15,578 bases of DNA, taken from assembly GCA_028694075.1 (NCBI GenBank), contig JAQUUD010000028.1:1-15578 (forward strand), written 5' to 3'. Made by a program: the position numbers and the translations under genes. The notes below the pieces were generated by a model, which searched no databases, was not told where the DNA came from, and worked only from the letters and a program-made list of their open reading frames with translations. Position 1 is the first letter of the stretch. Every line of letters begins with the position of its first letter. This document shows positions 1 to 6,722 of the stretch, one piece after another. This DNA is from Clostridia bacterium. GTDB lineage: Bacteria; Bacillota; Clostridia; Christensenellales; UBA1242.

Positions 1-1055
1 TTTCCGATGTTCCACTTTGCTTTTTTTTGTCAGGCGGAATTGATTCCACAACAATAACATTGCTGGCAAAAAAATATAAGCCTGAAATCGAAACCTACAG
101 TTTTGATTATGTTGACAATGAAAAGTTTTTTTTAAAAAATGATTTTCAGGTGTCGCAAGATAACGAATTCATCAAACTTGTAACTGAAAGATTTAATATA
201 ACTCATCACAAGCTAATTATAAACAACGAGCAACTTATTGATAGCCTTTATGACGCATTATTATTAAAAGACTATCCCGGTATGGCGGATATTGACTCAT
301 CGCTTTATTGGTATGCAAAGCAAGTTAAAAAAGACTTTACCGTTGCGTTATCAGGCGAATGTGCCGATGAAATTTTTGGCGGATACCCTTGGTTTTATCG
401 CGAGCAAACTGATAGCGGTTTCCCTTGGATAAGAAATTTGGAAGAACGAAATAATTTGCTTAATGAAAAATTTAGGGGCAAGTTAAATTTGATTGATTAT
501 GTTAATGAGAAATATAAGCAGTCGGTTCTTGAAGCCCCGCTTACAGGCTTTGAAGGTCCGCAAGATAAAAAGCATAAAGAGTTGACATATTTGAATATGA
601 ATTGGTTTATGCAAACTCTCTTGGACCGAAAAGACCGTATGACAATGGGAGCGAGTTTGGAAGTGCGTGTGCCTTTTGCTGACCACAGATTGGTGGAATA
701 TCTTTATAATGTTCCTTGGAGTTTTAAATTTTACGGCAAACAGGAAAAAGGCTTGCTGAGAGAAGCAGTTAAAGACATTGTTCCGGCTGAAATTCTTAAC
801 AGGAAAAAGAATCCCTATCCGAAAACCCATAATCCGGCTTATTTAAATAATACGAAAAAATTATTAAACAAATCTTTGCAAGAAGACTCAGTTCTCAAGG
901 AATTATTTGATAAAAAGGCTTTGAATGACCTGTTAAATGAAGAAACCCCACAAAAGCCGTGGTTCGGGCAACTGATGACAAGACCTCAACTCATTGCTTA
1001 TTTATATCAATTCCATTTATGGTTTAAACATTATGATTTGAATATAAAATATTAA
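1..1055 (+). CDS. asnB: Asparagine synthase (glutamine-hydrolysing), C-terminal part, truncated by the window edge
   Basis: Makes asparagine from aspartate, ATP and glutamine-derived ammonia in the cytoplasm. Frame 3 is open from the left edge, giving about 350 visible residues; the N-terminal class II glutaminase domain lies outside the window. The first residues read SDVP..FFLSGGIDS, the PP-loop ATP-binding signature of the synthetase domain, so the TTG at 27 sits inside the motif and is not a start. Further landmarks are PGMADIDSSLYWY, ALSGECADEIFGGYPWFYR and GASLEVRVPFADHRLVEY, which resemble B. subtilis AsnB more than AsnO or AsnH (from memory). The gene ends with TAA and no second gene follows closely, so it is probably the last gene of its unit. 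Family assignment is secure; the choice among paralogues is inference. Confidence 0.93.
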   Translation, partial: SDVPLCFFLSGGIDSTTITLLAKKYKPEIETYSFDYVDNEKFFLKNDFQVSQDNEFIKLVTERFNITHHKLIINNEQLIDSLYDALLLKDYPGMADIDSSLYWYAKQVKKDFTVALSGECADEIFGGYPWFYREQTDSGFPWIRNLEERNNLLNEKFRGKLNLIDYVNEKYKQSVLEAPLTGFEGPQDKKHKELTYLNMNWFMQTLLDRKDRMTMGASLEVRVPFADHRLVEYLYNVPWSFKFYGKQEKGLLREAVKDIVPAEILNRKKNPYPKTHNPAYLNNTKKLLNKSLQEDSVLKELFDKKALNDLLNEETPQKPWFGQLMTRPQLIAYLYQFHLWFKHYDLNIKY

Positions 1056-1406
1056 GTGAGCGCAAACGAAAAACAAAATTATTTTTTTTGCTTCTGATTT
1101 TTCAAATTTTTGGTTTGATAAATTATTATTGTCTTATAAATTTAATTAAATTTTATTGCTAATATGATTATATTTAATATAATTTAAAGTCAGTCCGTGC
1201 GCCCTTTTATTGTTAAAATAATATAAGCAAAATTAGGGCGCACTGTCCAACTTTTTGTTTTATTTAATATTCAAATTCTGATTAATTTTCAAATTTAAAA
1301 TATTTGAAATTATTTTTTATTTATGTTAAAATTGTATACTTTATTTTTTTAGTTAATTTTTTAGAACTAATAAAAAATAAATTGAATTTTTTAAGATAAA
1401 GGGAAT
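1056..1406. other. AT-rich intergenic region between asnB and the glycosylase
   Basis: No credible gene. It holds one GC-rich inverted repeat (1197-1243, listed separately) in otherwise extremely AT-rich DNA. A TATACT at 1335-1340 could be a -10 box for the glycosylase gene, but the nearest TTGAAA (1304-1309) is 25 bp away, too far for a normal sigma-A promoter. Confidence 0.6.
1197..1243 (+). terminator. Inverted repeat, possible terminator of asnB
   Basis: GTGCGCCCT (1197-1205) pairs perfectly with AGGGCGCAC (1235-1243). Inside the 29-nt loop a second small stem can form, TTATT (1207-1211) with AATAA (1217-1221). A T-rich tract (ctttttgtttta) follows about 6 nt after the stem. The loop is longer and the T-tract further away than in a classic intrinsic terminator, so this could instead be an unrelated GC-rich dyad or a remnant of a repeat element. 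Confidence 0.35.
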
Positions 1407-1916
1407 ATGAAATTAACAAAAGAATATTTTAAACAAGATGCGTTAAATTTAGCCGAGGATTTGTTGGGAAAATTTTTATGCCGAAATATAAGTGGCAAAA
1501 TTGTGAAATTAAGAATAACCGAAACTGAATGTTATTTAGGGAAAGATGATTCGGCTAGCCACGCAAGTCGTGGAAAAACTCTCAGGAATCAAGTTATGTT
1601 TAAGCAAGGCGGATATGCCTATATTTATTTGTGTTATGGGATTCATTTTTTATTTAACATTGTAACGGGCGAAAGAAACAGCCCTCAGGCAGTGTTGATT
1701 CGTGGTGTTGAAAATTTTAGCGGACCCGGTAAATTAACCAAAGCATTAAAAATAGATAAGAATTTAAACGGAGTTAATTTGGCAAGTTCAAAAGAGATTT
1801 GGCTGGAAAGCGATTGCGTTCAATTTGAACACTCAAAAGCAAAACGAGTTGGAATAAATTATGCTAAGTCCGCAGACAGAGAAAAATTATGGCGATTCAT
1901 TGCAATTCAAAAATGA
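1407..1916 (+). CDS. aag: DNA-3-methyladenine glycosylase (AAG/MPG family)
   Basis: A base-excision repair enzyme that removes alkylated and deaminated purines (3-methyladenine, hypoxanthine, ethenoadenine) from DNA. It has 169 residues, slightly short for the family (about 190-200). Aligned with human AAG as I remember it, ITETECYLG carries the catalytic Glu (E41, equivalent to E125) and Y43 (Y127); SHASRG gives H52 (H136); YLCYGIHF gives the intercalating Tyr Y77 (Y162). The Firmicute-type SGPGKLTKAL segment and a C-terminal WRF also fit. All key residues are present. The start is ATG at 1407, with AAAGGG a few bases upstream. It ends in TGA, which shows that TGA is a stop here. It stands alone, with no partner gene on its strand. 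Confidence 0.93.
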   Translation: MKLTKEYFKQDALNLAEDLLGKFLCRNISGKIVKLRITETECYLGKDDSASHASRGKTLRNQVMFKQGGYAYIYLCYGIHFLFNIVTGERNSPQAVLIRGVENFSGPGKLTKALKIDKNLNGVNLASSKEIWLESDCVQFEHSKAKRVGINYAKSADREKLWRFIAIQK

Positions 1917-2056
1917 TGATTTGATAAATTTATATTTGGTTTATAACTAAATTTAATTACTGCAATAAAAACCTAGGGACATTTAAATCGCAGTTTGCAT
2001 TATGCTCAACAAGTAAAATAGAAAATAACTGCTTTAATTCATTGCTGAAGAAATTG

Positions 2057-2149
2057 TGGCGGAAGCGGGCGGGATTTTTTCAAAATCCCGTGCAACGCTT
2101 TTCAAGCGTTGCCGGCACTGCCTTTTAAGGCAGTGCCCCGCTTCCGCCA
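2057..2149. repeat. Cloverleaf palindromic element, copy A (outer stem plus three hairpins)
   Basis: An outer 12-bp stem, TGGCGGAAGCGG (2057-2068) with CCGCTTCCGCCA (2138-2149), encloses three consecutive perfect hairpins. Hairpin 1: CGGGATTTT (2070-2078), loop TTC, AAAATCCCG (2082-2090). Hairpin 2: GCAACGCTT (2092-2100), loop TTC, AAGCGTTGC (2104-2112). Hairpin 3: GGCACTGCC (2114-2122), core TTTTAA, GGCAGTGCC (2129-2137). Single bases (2069, 2091, 2113) separate the stems, so either strand can fold into a four-way junction. A second copy with the same plan lies at 12938-13023. It is far more GC-rich than its surroundings. No transposase or clear target-site duplication is visible. Function unknown: REP/MITE-like mobile palindrome, structured RNA or processing site are all possible. 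Confidence 0.9.
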
Positions 2150-2310
2150 AATCTCATTCCCCAAGTTCGACAAGTTTTTGCTCCTACTGCTTAACGCTTG
2201 CCAAACATTCATCTAAAGAAATTTGGTTGCAACTGTTATATATTCTAAAACAAACTAAATTCAATCTTTAAAAGTTTCTTTCATTTGCCAATTTTATAAA
2301 CCAATCAATA

Positions 2311-2352
2311 TAAAAGGGCGGGATTTTCAAAATCCCGCCCTACGCTTTTTTG
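2311..2352. terminator. Perfect hairpin, likely terminator of the 2423-4426 gene and possibly bidirectional; resembles a truncated cloverleaf copy
   Basis: AGGGCGGGATTTT (2315-2327) is complementary to AAAATCCCGCCCT (2329-2341) around a single C, so the real loop is about TTCAA. On the minus strand the stem is followed by TTTTATATT, 80 nt after the stop of the coiled-coil gene; on the plus strand by a short spacer and TTTTTT (2346-2351). The core GGGCGGGATTTT..CAAAATCCCG and the following acgctttt match the first hairpin of the element at 2057-2149, so it may be a degenerate member of that family now serving as a terminator. Confidence 0.65.
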
Positions 2353-2422
2353 TTTCTATTTCAACTGTTTTGCCTATTTGATTATTTAACTTAGTTCATT
2401 ACTTTTTTGCTTAAATTTTTAA

Positions 2423-4426
2423 CTAATCTTCAATTGGTTTTTGGTCTTTTTTTACTGTATTATTTTCAACATTTTCAATGCCAAAAGCATCTTTTTTAAA
2501 ATTATTTTCAAGGTCAAAAATATCTTTTTCTGATATATCTTTAAGAACAAAATCATTTTGCCCCGCCATATCGTCTTCAGATAATGTAACATTAATTTCA
2601 TTATCAATAGATTGAATTTCTTCAGTTGAATTGCTTAAATTGGCATCTTCAACCAAAACTTCACTGGCATCAAATTTTGTTTCTTCTGCATCAGGAACAC
2701 TTGATTTTTTCTTTTTTTCTGATTTCTTCTTTGGCTTAGGTGCTTCTTCTTTATTCCCGCTTAAAACTGCCTTGGATTCATTTATAATGCCATTATCATC
2801 ACCGTTATCATCGCTTGAATCTTCGCCCTTGAGTTTTCTTATGTTTGCTTCACATTCTGCAACATCATCTTTTAAGTCTTTATTAACGGTTGTAAGAATA
2901 CGATAAGTTGTTTCCAAAATTGGATATCTTTCCTTATTGTTTTCCATAACTTCTTCACAATGCTGAACTGATATTTTTAAGCCGTCCAAAAGGTCTAAAT
3001 CTTCTGCTAATTTTTTTGCCTTTTCTTCATCAATTTCAGAAATATTGTTTACGCCATACAGCATAACTTTTTGTTTTGCAACAAGTGCTTCCCGTCTTCT
3101 TAATTTCTTTTTGTCATTATCTAAATTTTTACGAACTTTTCTAAGCGGTAAGAATTCTCTTTTATTTGCTTTTAGTTCTTTTTCATTTTCTTTTAAACGA
3201 GTTTTTAAAACTTCAATTCTACTCTCATATTCTTCAATTGTTAGAAGAGGTGCGGTTTTTATTTCCTGTTTTTCTGCTTCGTCATACAACTTTTCAAGTT
3301 CAGTAAGTTCGGTTTTAAGTTTACTGTCGTTCAATTCAAATTCTTGTTTCAATTTGTCATATTCAAGTTTTTGTGCGTGCAATTCCTGCTTTAAATACTT
3401 TATTTCTTCAATAAGTTTGGCTTCATTTATTGTTTCAAAATTTAATGATCCAGCATCAATATTATCCGTTCTCTCAATTTCAATATAATTATAAGTATCT
3501 ATACGATTATTCTCTGGTTCTCTAAGCGGAACCACAGGTATTTCTGATTGAACTTCAACCAATTTTTTAAATTTAACTACTGGTTCGGGCTGGATTTCCG
3601 GTTCATGATTTTGATTGACATCTTCAATAGGCATTATATCAACCGGTTTTCCAACAGGCTCTGCGTCTGTTTCTTTAAAATAATTTTCAAATCCATCGCG
3701 TTTTTCAAGTGACTCAAAAAAGTCTCTTCTCGAACTTAATGCTTGATTTTCAGATGACGCTCTTGGCATTTCTGTTTGCGTTATAATTTTATTAACATTT
3801 TCGACAGCATCGTTTTCAGGTAAGTCATTCTCCAATCTTTCATTTTGCTTGCTAACATCTTCTGGTTTTTCATCTAAAAAATTGAAATCAAACTCATCAG
3901 CAAAATTAAAATCCTTATCATTAAATAAATTATTTAAATCGGAATCTTTTTTATTTTCTTCGTTAAGATTTTGCATAAAATCTAATTCTTTTTTATTGTT
4001 TCCATTAAAATTTTGCATAAAATCAGAATTTTTGAAATTAAAATCATTAGAATTTCTTGGCATTGGCTTATCCGCATTGAACAAATTAAGTTTTCTTTGT
4101 TCATCAAGTGCTTGATTATAATCAACTTCTTTAAATGACTCTTCGTTTTTCAAATCTAAATTGAATGCAAATTCTTCATCAGGAACAAATTCTGTTATTG
4201 TATCTTCTTCAATTTTTTGTGCACTTTTTATATGTTTTAATTCTTTTTCATTCTCTTTTGAAAAACTTCGTTCTTTTTTCGATATAGATTGTTTCTTTTC
4301 GGATTTTGATTGCTTAGGTTCTAAGATTGACAAAAGCACATCTCCCAAAAAGAATATTAAAAATCCACCAACAATTATTATTCCAAGAATAGCCAACACG
4401 TTCAAAAAAGCTTCAACAAATTCCAT
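2423..4426 (-). CDS. Hypothetical membrane-anchored acidic coiled-coil protein (667 aa)
   Basis: I do not recognise this protein. Residues about 9-32 form one hydrophobic segment (LAILGIIIVGGFLIFFLG), followed by a Lys/Ser-rich stretch. A long acidic, Asn-rich, probably disordered region (about 60-330) includes an imperfect tandem repeat of a DFMQN-x-N-x-x-NKK unit at about 135-162. Residues about 334-540 are heptad-rich and should form long coiled coils, with breaks near 388-400 and 425-430. A basic patch (PKPKKKSEKKKKSS, about 563-576) precedes a second acidic tail. There is one Cys pair in the coiled coil and no enzyme motif. The likely layout is a short N-terminus, one TM helix and a large cytoplasmic rod, as in EzrA-like or scaffolding proteins, but no homology is claimed. 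GGGAG lies 10 nt upstream of the ATG. It is monocistronic, with the 2311-2352 hairpin as probable terminator. Confidence 0.8.
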   Translation of the reverse strand: MEFVEAFLNVLAILGIIIVGGFLIFFLGDVLLSILEPKQSKSEKKQSISKKERSFSKENEKELKHIKSAQKIEEDTITEFVPDEEFAFNLDLKNEESFKEVDYNQALDEQRKLNLFNADKPMPRNSNDFNFKNSDFMQNFNGNNKKELDFMQNLNEENKKDSDLNNLFNDKDFNFADEFDFNFLDEKPEDVSKQNERLENDLPENDAVENVNKIITQTEMPRASSENQALSSRRDFFESLEKRDGFENYFKETDAEPVGKPVDIMPIEDVNQNHEPEIQPEPVVKFKKLVEVQSEIPVVPLREPENNRIDTYNYIEIERTDNIDAGSLNFETINEAKLIEEIKYLKQELHAQKLEYDKLKQEFELNDSKLKTELTELEKLYDEAEKQEIKTAPLLTIEEYESRIEVLKTRLKENEKELKANKREFLPLRKVRKNLDNDKKKLRRREALVAKQKVMLYGVNNISEIDEEKAKKLAEDLDLLDGLKISVQHCEEVMENNKERYPILETTYRILTTVNKDLKDDVAECEANIRKLKGEDSSDDNGDDNGIINESKAVLSGNKEEAPKPKKKSEKKKKSSVPDAEETKFDASEVLVEDANLSNSTEEIQSIDNEINVTLSEDDMAGQNDFVLKDISEKDIFDLENNFKKDAFGIENVENNTVKKDQKPIED

Positions 4427-4762
4427 TCGCCTTAAACTCCCAATTTAAAATGTACTAATATATATATTTGAATATAAAGAAGATTTTGAATTTGATTTTA
4501 TTATCAGTTTTTAAAATCACACTTCATTTTGGAACTTGCAACGCCCGCATTTAGTGTTTTATTCGCACTTCCCTATTTCAAATAATTATAATTTTAACAA
4601 TTTTTGATATTAAGTTGATTTTATTTGTAAGATTTGTTAAAATTTTAAGTTTATATATACTAATATAACATAAATTCTTTAAATAATCAATACCCACTTA
4701 AAAAGAAATAATAAATTATTAAAACAAACTCAAAACTCAAAGGAAAAGTTGTAAAAATATTA
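4427..4762. other. Intergenic region upstream of the coiled-coil gene and the tRNA unit
   Basis: AT-rich DNA between divergent units. It must hold the promoter of the minus-strand coiled-coil gene; a TATAAT reads on the minus strand at 4590-4585, but no convincing -35 partner was found. No gene, hairpin or repeat is supported here. Confidence 0.5.
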
Positions 4763-4791
4763 TTGACAAAGCATAAGATTTATAGTATACT
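4763..4791 (+). promoter_or_regulatory. Consensus sigma-A promoter of the tRNA unit
   Basis: A perfect -35 box TTGACA (4763-4768), a 17-bp spacer and -10 TATACT (4786-4791). The expected start point near 4798 is only about 4 nt before the mature 5' end of tRNA-Met, as expected for a strong stable-RNA promoter. Confidence 0.88.
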
Positions 4792-4801
4792 AAAAAGGCT
4801 T

Positions 4802-4878
4802 GGCGGTGTAGCTTAGTTGGTTAGAGCATACGGTTCATACCCGTAAGGTCGCTGGTTCGAATCTAGCCACCGCTACCA
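4802..4878 (+). tRNA. tRNA-Met (CAT), elongator type
   Basis: 77 nt with an encoded CCA. The acceptor stem GGCGGTG pairs with CACCGCT (G1-U72 wobble), the discriminator is A, the D-arm is GCTT..GAGC, and the anticodon stem TACGG/CCGTA encloses the loop TTCATAC with anticodon CAT. The T-arm carries GGTTCGAAT. The anticodon stem lacks the three stacked G-C pairs of initiator tRNA, and position 1-72 is a G-U pair rather than the initiator mismatch. The arm TACGGTTCATACCCGTA is typical of Bacillota elongator tRNA-Met. A lysidine-modified tRNA-Ile(CAT) is less likely. Confidence 0.95.
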
Positions 4879-5071
4879 ATCGCTTCTTTGAAAGCGTAAA
4901 AAATCAAAGTTATTATTTTCAATTATTGCATTATTAAAAGCAAACATTAAAGCAACAATTTTAACTTTTATTTTAATTAAAGTAAAATGAAACACAGGTT
5001 GTCGAATAAGATTATTATTGCCCAAATCAAATTTTTGGTGATAAAAAAGTTTTGATATTTGACAATAATTT

Positions 5072-5146
5072 GGTCCCGTGGTCAAGAGGTTAAGACACCG
5101 CCCTTTCACGGCGGAATCAGGGGTTCAATTCCCCTCGGGACTACCA
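5072..5146 (+). tRNA. tRNA-Glu (TTC)
   Basis: 75 nt with an encoded CCA. The acceptor stem GGTCCCG pairs with CGGGACT (G1-U72 wobble), the discriminator is A, and the anticodon stem CCGCC/GGCGG encloses CTTTCAC with anticodon TTC. The T-arm is AGGGG-TTCAATT-CCCCT. It lies 193 bp after tRNA-Met with no promoter of similar quality between them, so the two are probably co-transcribed from 4763 and end at the terminator at 5164-5199. Confidence 0.95.
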
Positions 5147-5163
5147 AAGACATTTCTATTTGA

Positions 5164-5199
5164 GGATTGGGTATTTTATTACTTCAATCCGTTTTTTTT
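5164..5199 (+). terminator. Rho-independent terminator of the tRNA unit
   Basis: GGATTG (5164-5169) pairs with CAATCC (5185-5190) and can be extended inward by two G-U pairs. One G and eight consecutive Ts (5192-5199) follow. It begins 18 nt after the CCA end of tRNA-Glu. Confidence 0.85.
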
Positions 5200-5310
5200 A
5201 ATTATTAATTTGCATATATTTTAACGCATAATATCGCCTTACATATTTTTCTAGATTTCAGTAATATATCATAAAACTAAGAAAAATTATATATAATTAT
5301 AAAATAGTTA

Positions 5311-5319
5311 TGATATAAT
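5311..5319 (+). promoter_or_regulatory. Extended -10 promoter for the metallo-hydrolase gene
   Basis: TGATATAAT is a perfect extended -10 element (TGnTATAAT). No good -35 box is seen, which extended -10 promoters tolerate. The predicted start is near 5326, giving a leader of about 65 nt before the ATG at 5391. Confidence 0.6.
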
Positions 5320-5390
5320 TAATTTATTAAAATCACTTATAAACTTTTTTAAGATGTAGAAATGCAAACACTTAAATAAACGGAGATAAA

Positions 5391-6098
5391 ATGAAAGTAA
5401 CATTTATTGGCACTGGTACAATGGCAAGCACAAAAAGAGCAAACACAAGTTTTCTAATTGATAATATTTTGTTTGACTGCGGAATGGGAACAATAAAACA
5501 ATTTGAAAGACTTGGGTTCCATGTGAAAGATGTGGAAAATTTAATTATTTCTCATTTTCACGCAGATCATTTTTTTGATATTCCGAATTTTATAATGGGC
5601 AAAAAAATTAGGAACGAAATAAATAAAAAAACTAATATTATAGGTCCAGTTGGTTTAAAACAAAAAACTTATGAATTAATGCAACTAGCATTTGGAAAAT
5701 ATAAATTGCTGGAAGAATATGCAAATTTAAATTTTATTGAATTAAAAGATAATCAAATAATAAAATTAAATGATTATAAATTAACTGCCATAAAATCAAA
5801 ACACGGCGACACAGTTCCGAATTATGGATATTTATTGGAAAAGGATAATGTGGTTATAGGTTACACCGGAGATACGGAAGATTTAGACTGTGTTTGTAAA
5901 ATGTGCGAAAAATCAAATTATTTATTGGCGGACGCAACAATGCCAGACTCCGGTCATTCACACATAGGGTTTAATGATTTGATTAAACTGGCTGAACGAT
6001 TTAAAGAATGTAAATTTTATGCAATACACAGACACGATTATAACATTCAAAGCAAAAATGTATTTCTGCCGAATGATGGCGATTCGTTCATTATTTAA
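5391..6098 (+). CDS. MBL-fold metallo-hydrolase, RNase Z-like (ElaC-type)
   Basis: A 235-residue metallo-beta-lactamase-fold protein. It starts with the beta-strand MKVTFIGTGT and carries HFHADH (55-60, the HxHxDH motif), H138 in KHGDTVPNYGYLLE, D161 in GYTGDT and H213 in AIHRHD, so all expected metal ligands are present. The motif III context (His followed by a YGY strand) resembles RNase Z, which trims tRNA 3' ends. However, it is about 70 residues shorter than a typical bacterial RNase Z (about 307), and both tRNAs in this window encode CCA, so classic tRNA maturation is not assured; another phosphodiesterase role is possible. CGGAG lies 7-8 nt before the ATG. The ASCH gene follows 46 bp later, probably in the same transcript. 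Confidence 0.85.
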   Translation: MKVTFIGTGTMASTKRANTSFLIDNILFDCGMGTIKQFERLGFHVKDVENLIISHFHADHFFDIPNFIMGKKIRNEINKKTNIIGPVGLKQKTYELMQLAFGKYKLLEEYANLNFIELKDNQIIKLNDYKLTAIKSKHGDTVPNYGYLLEKDNVVIGYTGDTEDLDCVCKMCEKSNYLLADATMPDSGHSHIGFNDLIKLAERFKECKFYAIHRHDYNIQSKNVFLPNDGDSFII

Positions 6099-6144
6099 TG
6101 ATTGAGATTTTATTAATATATGACATATAAAACAAAGGAAAATT

Positions 6145-6582
6145 ATGGAACAAATTGAATTAGATAATTGTTTTTTGGCGAAGAAACATATTGTAATTTT
6201 GGCAAAAAAATGTTTCAATTTGAAGTCAATTTTTGATCTTATTTTAAGCGGACAAAAAACCATTGAAAGCAGATGGTCAATGAATAAAATTGCACCTTAT
6301 GAAAAAGTTAAAGCCGGGGATATTCTTTTGTTGAAAGAAATGGGACAGCCCGTAACGGCAACAGCGTTTGTTGAAAAAACTGAATTTTTCAAACTCACAC
6401 CCGAAATTGTTAATGAATTAAGAATAAAATTCGGTAAACAAATCGGGACAGATAAAGAAGAAGATTGGAAATCAACTTTAAATAAAAAATATGGAAGTTT
6501 GATTTGGATAAAAGATGTTAAAGAAATAACCCCAATGCAAGTTAAACGCAGTAACGGCTCCGGCTGGATTATATTAAATTAA
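6145..6582 (+). CDS. ASCH-domain protein
   Basis: 145 residues. After about 25 N-terminal residues comes the ASCH hallmark: a helix ending FDLILSGQKTIESR (about 30-43), then a beta-barrel-like stretch with AGDILLLKE (about 57-65) and TATAFVE, finishing in SNGSGWIIL. ASCH domains are related to PUA folds and are proposed to bind RNA; some members (YqfB type) are amidohydrolases acting on N4-acetylcytidine. Lys and Glu residues suited to such chemistry (GQKTIESR) are present, but activity is inference. The start at 6145 is supported by AAAGGA about 6 nt upstream. It follows the RNase Z-like gene closely, suggesting a shared RNA- or nucleotide-related role. Confidence 0.8.
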   Translation: MEQIELDNCFLAKKHIVILAKKCFNLKSIFDLILSGQKTIESRWSMNKIAPYEKVKAGDILLLKEMGQPVTATAFVEKTEFFKLTPEIVNELRIKFGKQIGTDKEEDWKSTLNKKYGSLIWIKDVKEITPMQVKRSNGSGWIILN

Positions 6583-6635
6583 TTTTTTCTTAATTTATTT
6601 ATTAGTATTAATTGCATTAAAGTATAATAATTTAA

Positions 6636-6665
6636 TTGCTTTTTTATTGTCAAATAAAGTATAAT
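6636..6665 (+). promoter_or_regulatory. Candidate promoter of the ABC exporter genes
   Basis: TTGCTT (6636-6641), an 18-bp spacer and TATAAT (6660-6665). The predicted start near 6672 leaves a leader of about 51 nt. The hexamers match those found at the tsaD promoter. In such AT-rich DNA a chance match is possible. Confidence 0.5.
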
Positions 6666-6722
6666 ATGTTACAATTTATTTACATATTTTTAACAGCGCA
6701 ATTTAAAAAGATTGGAGTTTTT

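Larger units (their letters stand above)
1917..2422. other. Gene-free convergent intergenic region with palindromic elements
   Basis: It separates the 3' ends of the glycosylase (+) and the coiled-coil protein (-). No credible gene is present; the stop-free frame at 2056-2271 exists mainly because it crosses the GC-rich palindrome. The region contains the cloverleaf element 2057-2149 and the hairpin 2315-2341. A weak 6-bp dyad (GCAGTT 1990-1995 with AACTGC 2027-2032) may be chance. Confidence 0.7.

Noticed and set aside
27..29. TTG as a start codon for asparagine synthase
   Set aside because: The frame is open upstream to the window edge and encodes the expected SDVP..FF residues of the same motif, so the gene is truncated by the window.
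2057..2149. CRISPR array, attachment site or tRNA-like gene at the three-hairpin element
   Set aside because: No regular direct repeats with spacers, no integrase nearby, and no conserved T-loop or anticodon arm; the hairpins are perfect palindromes with triloops.
2056..2271. 71-codon plus-strand frame with GTG start
   Set aside because: It starts at the edge of the cloverleaf palindrome and stays open mainly because that element is GC-rich; no ribosome site, no recognisable protein.
2631..4448. Several long plus-strand frames rich in Ser, Phe and Leu
   Set aside because: They are antisense shadows of the acidic, Lys- and Glu-rich coiled-coil gene on the minus strand.
4802..4878. Initiator tRNA-fMet or lysidine tRNA-Ile for the CAT tRNA
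   Set aside because: It lacks the three G-C pairs of the initiator anticodon stem and its 1-72 mismatch; the anticodon arm matches elongator tRNA-Met of Bacillota.
4873..5109. 78-codon minus-strand frame between the tRNA genes
   Set aside because: Both ends overlap tRNA genes in antisense; composition does not look like protein.
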